Part shown: piece after piece, positions 5,051 to 7,696 of the stretch | Numbering within the stretch: position 1 is the first letter of the stretch | Layout of the letters: each line of letters starts with the position of its first letter | Origin: Anaerolineaceae bacterium | Lineage (GTDB): Bacteria; Chloroflexota; Anaerolineae; JAAYZQ01 | Assembly (NCBI GenBank): GCA_012514775.1 | Contig: JAAYZQ010000172.1 | Location: forward strand, 1 to 7,696 | Length of the DNA stretch: 7,696 bases | Direction: 5' to 3' | Notes under the pieces: generated by a model | Databases searched by the model: none | Seen by the model: only the letters and a program-made list of their open reading frames with translations | Told to the model about the DNA's origin: nothing | Program-made: the position numbers and the translations under genes

Positions 5051-6277
5051 TTACGTCGGGCGCCAGTCGGTCAACAGCCGGCGCCAGTTAAAGGCCCGCG
5101 ACGATAGCAGGTTGGCCGGCCCGAAAAAGCGTCCGGCCAGGACGATGAACAGGTAGGCCGTGATCGCCAGCCCGGCCAGGCTGACCAGGATCTGCCACAG
5201 GGGCACCTGGGCGACCGCCAGCCGCGTCACCATGGCGCTGGGCGCGCTGAAGGGAAACAGGCTCAGCACCGTCGCCAGCAGGCCATGGGGATCGTCCAGG
5301 AACGTCTGGGCAAACATCAGCGTGGGCATGAGGGGCACGATCAACAGGAAGGTGAGCTGCCCGCCCTCCCGCGCCGAGTTGGCCATGGCCCCGCCGGCGG
5401 CCATGACGGAAGCAAAGAGCAGAAAGCCCAGGACCAGGAACAACAGGGCCCATACGATAAAGCCCGGCGGGAAGGCAAAGCTGGCCACGTTCATGATCGC
5501 CGCGCCGCGCCTGAGCAACAGCATGCCGCCGCCCACCCAGACGATGACCTGGATGACGGTCACCACGCTGGCGGCCAGGATCTTGCCGATCATCATCTGC
5601 CGGGGCTCGACGCTCAGGAGCAGCACCTCGACGGTGCGGTTCTCCTTCTCGGCCACCACGCTGCGCAGCAGGTAGTTGCTGCCCATGACCAGCAAGAAGT
5701 AGTACATCATGGGCAAGATCTGGGCCACCATCGACGCCATGGCCCGGTTGCTGCCCCCATCCGGGGTCGCCGGGGCCAGGTCGTGCTGCTCGGCCAGGGT
5801 GCTGGGGGTGGGGTTGTTCAGCGCCGCCGCCACCCCCGCGTCGCCCGTCAGGTTGAGGGCCACCAGGTAGGGCACCACGGTCCCCGCCATGCCCTCGCCG
5901 CCCAGGATGCTAACCTCCTGGCCATAGACGTCCATCCGGCCCGTGGCCACATAGTCGGCCGGCAAGACGGCGTATTCGCCAATGTCGCCGGCCGCCATAT
6001 CGGCCCGCGCCGCTTCAGGGTCGTCGTAGCGCACCACCAGGGGCTCCAGCTCGGCCGGAACCTCCTCGACGAGCCCGGCCTGGTCCACCAGCCCGAAGGG
6101 AGCAGGCTCCTCTCCCAGGCCGGCCAGCACGCCACCCATCTCCGGGCCGTCGCTCATAAAGCCCGCGGTGTTGGATACCAGCAGGATAACGGGCATGATA
6201 AAGGTCAGGATCCAGAATGAGCGTTCTTTCAAGATCATTTTGACGTCGTGTTTCGTTACCAACCATAGCTTGCGCAT
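5051..6277 (-). CDS. NatB-like ABC-2 permease (ABC2_membrane_3 type), second of a tandem pair, 408 aa
   Basis: This is an integral membrane subunit of an ABC-2 exporter. It starts at ATG (6277) with an AGAGGA site 6 bases ahead, 35 bp behind the first NatB-like permease. The cytoplasmic N-terminus MRKLWLVTKHDVKMILKE leads into a first membrane helix (about 20-42). An extracytoplasmic domain of about 140 residues follows (about 43-180), containing FGLVDQAGLV (61-70). Then come a second helix (about 185-205), the coupling motif EKENRTVEVLLLSVEP (210-225) and further helices at about 230-255, 271-295, 307-325, 332-352 and 360-383. The FPFSAPS segment (341-347) is a family landmark. It shares its layout and motifs with the preceding permease and is a diverged paralogue. 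The pair probably forms a heterodimer powered by the ATPase at the right edge, as in NatA/NatB-like systems. Its substrate is unknown. Confidence 0.92.
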   Translation of the reverse strand: MRKLWLVTKHDVKMILKERSFWILTFIMPVILLVSNTAGFMSDGPEMGGVLAGLGEEPAPFGLVDQAGLVEEVPAELEPLVVRYDDPEAARADMAAGDIGEYAVLPADYVATGRMDVYGQEVSILGGEGMAGTVVPYLVALNLTGDAGVAAALNNPTPSTLAEQHDLAPATPDGGSNRAMASMVAQILPMMYYFLLVMGSNYLLRSVVAEKENRTVEVLLLSVEPRQMMIGKILAASVVTVIQVIVWVGGGMLLLRRGAAIMNVASFAFPPGFIVWALLFLVLGFLLFASVMAAGGAMANSAREGGQLTFLLIVPLMPTLMFAQTFLDDPHGLLATVLSLFPFSAPSAMVTRLAVAQVPLWQILVSLAGLAITAYLFIVLAGRFFGPANLLSSRAFNWRRLLTDWRPT

Positions 6278-6312
6278 GAGATTTCCTCTCTTACCTCACC
6301 AGGCTCCGGCCC

Positions 6313-7521
6313 CTACCAGCCGCGCCTGACCGCCGCCACCATGCCCTTGACCCTCATCGGCTGCCCATAGCGCAGCATGCCCACGCGCACCACCCGTGCC
6401 GCGGCCCACACGGCCAGCAGGGCCGAGGCGACGAGGATGACCCATCCGGCCACGAGCTGCCAGGCCGGGATGGTGCCCCATCCCCAGCGCAGGGCGACCA
6501 TCAGGAAGGAGGTCGTCGGAAACAGGGTCGCCGCGACGATGGCCGGGTGCTGCGGATTCTCGAGGAGCAGGGGCATCATGAACAGCGGCGCCACAAACAG
6601 CAGGTTGAGGAGGCCCGCCACCTGCTGGCCCTGCTGCAGTTCGGTCACCGCGGCGCCGATGGCGATCATGATCCCCGCCAGCAGAGCATAGGCCGGCAGG
6701 AAAAAGAGGGCCACGATCCCCAGGTAGGTCCACGGCACCTGCATCCCTTGCAGCTCTGGCACAAAGCGCGCGGCAATGACCACGGCCAGCACGGCGGTGA
6801 GCAGGTAGACCAGCAGTTGGGTCAGCGTCGCCGCCAGGAGCCCCAGCGTCTTGCCGCCGATGAGCTGCATGGGCGTGACGGTGGTGATCATCACCTCCAT
6901 GGTGCGGTTCTCCTTCTCGGTGCTCACCACCGACAGCAGGTAGCCCGAGGCCGACATGGTGGCGAACAGGAACAGGAAAGTCGCCACGAAGGGCAGCAAA
7001 AAGTCCACGATGCGCCCCTCGTCAAAGGTTCGCCCGCTGGCCAGGTCGTGAACCGTCACCTGCGGGCCCTCCAACAGGCGCTCGCGGGTTTCGGCCGGCA
7101 GCGAAGCGAGCATGCTGGCGCGCACCAGGTCGTCCAGGTCCTCCCAGGCGTTGTTGCCCGGTGGCCTTTGCTGGTAGTAAAGCTCGGTCTCCAGCGACGC
7201 GGGATAGCCGGGCGGAAAGACGAACAGCGCCTGGATCTCGCCCCGCTCCACGGCGGCGCGGCCGCTTTCGACGTCGGGAAATTCCCGGATCTGGACGCGC
7301 TCGTTGGCGTCGGGCAGCGTGGCGTGCAGGCTGGCGTCGACGACGCCGGCCTGGTCGACAAAACCGATGGGCTCGTCGCGCTCGCCCGTCTGGACGATGA
7401 GGGCCATGGCCCCGATCATGATCGCCACCAAGACCGGCACGCCCAGGGTAAGGGCCAGGAAGGCGCGCCGTCCCACGGTACGCAGATATTCGTTCTTGGC
7501 CACGAGCCAGAAGTTACGCAT
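6313..7521 (-). CDS. NatB-like ABC-2 permease (ABC2_membrane_3 type), first of a tandem pair, 402 aa
   Basis: The start is ATG at 7521, with GGGGAGG 6 bases ahead. It overlaps the end of the ATPase gene by 8 bases (ATGCGTAA). A longer frame to 7587 would lie inside the ATPase coding region and has an unlikely N-terminus. After MRNFWLVAKNEYLRTVGRR comes a membrane helix (about 20-43). An extracytoplasmic domain of about 125 residues follows (45-170), containing IGFVDQAGVVD (52-62). Then come a second helix (about 171-199), the coupling motif TEKENRTMEVMITTVTP (201-217) and helices at about 222-250, 266-290, 301-319, 326-345 and 353-379, with FPTTSFL (334-340). The VDQAG motif and coupling segment recur in the next permease, showing common descent. 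Overlap with the ATPase implies coupled translation and assembly into one complex. It is an exporter of unknown substrate; Na+, peptides or drugs are all possible for the family. Confidence 0.92.
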   Translation of the reverse strand: MRNFWLVAKNEYLRTVGRRAFLALTLGVPVLVAIMIGAMALIVQTGERDEPIGFVDQAGVVDASLHATLPDANERVQIREFPDVESGRAAVERGEIQALFVFPPGYPASLETELYYQQRPPGNNAWEDLDDLVRASMLASLPAETRERLLEGPQVTVHDLASGRTFDEGRIVDFLLPFVATFLFLFATMSASGYLLSVVSTEKENRTMEVMITTVTPMQLIGGKTLGLLAATLTQLLVYLLTAVLAVVIAARFVPELQGMQVPWTYLGIVALFFLPAYALLAGIMIAIGAAVTELQQGQQVAGLLNLLFVAPLFMMPLLLENPQHPAIVAATLFPTTSFLMVALRWGWGTIPAWQLVAGWVILVASALLAVWAAARVVRVGMLRYGQPMRVKGMVAAVRRGW

Positions 7522-7696
7522 TGCCCGCCTCCCCGGATTGCACCACGTTGACGAAAATGTCGTCCAACGAGGGCTCGGCCAGCTCAAAGCGCTCGATGCG
7601 CACGTTCTCGCGCATGGCCAGCTGGCGCAGCACGTCCTGCGGGTTGGCGCCCAGCTCCAGGGCCAAGTGCCAGGTGCCGTTCTCGCGGCGCGTCTC
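7514..7696 (-). CDS. ABC transporter ATP-binding protein, C-terminal part (runs off right edge)
   Basis: A minus-strand frame enters at base 7696 and ends at TAA (7514-7516), giving the last 60 residues. The segment ENVRIERFELAEPSLDDIF followed by VNVV is the characteristic end of the DUF4162-type C-terminal domain of ABC-2 ATPases, with the LAEPSLDDIF motif matching PEEPSLEDVYF in the other ATPase of this window. The catalytic domains lie outside the window. The stop codon lies inside the start of the next gene (8-base overlap), so it belongs to the same transcript as the two NatB-like permeases. The frame is too short to appear as a separate long open frame but is well supported by motif and position. 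Confidence 0.9.
   Translation of the reverse strand, partial: ETRRENGTWHLALELGANPQDVLRQLAMRENVRIERFELAEPSLDDIFVNVVQSGEAGNA

Noticed and set aside
5285..6220. Plus-strand frame of 311 codons opposite the second NatB-like permease
   Set aside because: It is His/Gln/Gly-rich low-complexity antisense sequence produced by GC-rich third positions.
6547..7551. Plus-strand frame of 334 codons opposite the first NatB-like permease
   Set aside because: It has the same antisense signature of His, Gln and Gly repeats and no domain.
1..7696. CRISPR array, tRNA, rRNA or transposase
   Set aside because: No regularly spaced repeats, cloverleaf-like stretches, rRNA-like blocks or transposase motifs were seen by eye on either strand.

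Overview
The window is a high-GC bacterial segment in which every supportable gene lies on the minus strand, so the reading order is from right to left. The dense minus-strand packing, very GC-rich third codon positions, tandem NatB-type ABC-2 permeases and GC-rich palindromic intergenic repeats would suit a Chloroflexota-like (Caldilineales/Anaerolineae-like) bacterium. That placement is an inference from style, with no marker gene to confirm it.

Right part (about 7696 to 3191): two adjacent ABC-2 export modules. The first enters at the right edge with the C-terminal 60 residues of an ATP-binding protein. It continues into two paralogous NatB-like permeases of 402 and 408 aa, each with a large extracytoplasmic domain between its first two membrane segments. 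A 106-bp gap holding a 74-bp structured inverted-repeat element follows. The second module is a complete DUF4162-type ATPase (312 aa) joined by a 4-base GTGA overlap to a compact 272-aa permease without a large ectodomain. Overlaps of 8 and 4 bases and strong Shine-Dalgarno sites point to translational coupling. The substrates cannot be read from the sequence.

Middle part (about 3180 to 1033): a ClC-family chloride channel or antiporter of 690 aa with its own plausible promoter in the 85-bp gap behind the permease. It has a ClC membrane core, two CBS domains and a C-terminal TrkA_C (RCK_C) domain. The gating glutamate and the anion-site tyrosine are present. The internal proton glutamate position is valine, as in eukaryotic ClC channels, and the usual GSGIP serine is histidine.

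Left part (about 1032 to 1): a 439-bp stretch (594-1032) without a confident gene holds a short hydrophobic ORF remnant, a tandem 10-bp repeat, two inverted repeats and a promoter. Beyond it lie two small genes: a 115-aa protein resembling DUF4177-type proteins, and the N-terminal half of an XRE/HTH regulator cut by the left edge, with an intrinsic terminator between them. The leftmost 420 bases are about 50% GC by hand count, whereas the right side is much richer (a sample line at 1021-1080 is 49 of 60 G+C). The left genes therefore look like an accessory or transferred patch.

I see no clearly new multi-gene system. The points most worth attention are the ClC residue substitutions with the ClC-CBS-CBS-TrkA_C architecture, the structured element between the two ABC modules, and the compositional boundary near 700-1000.
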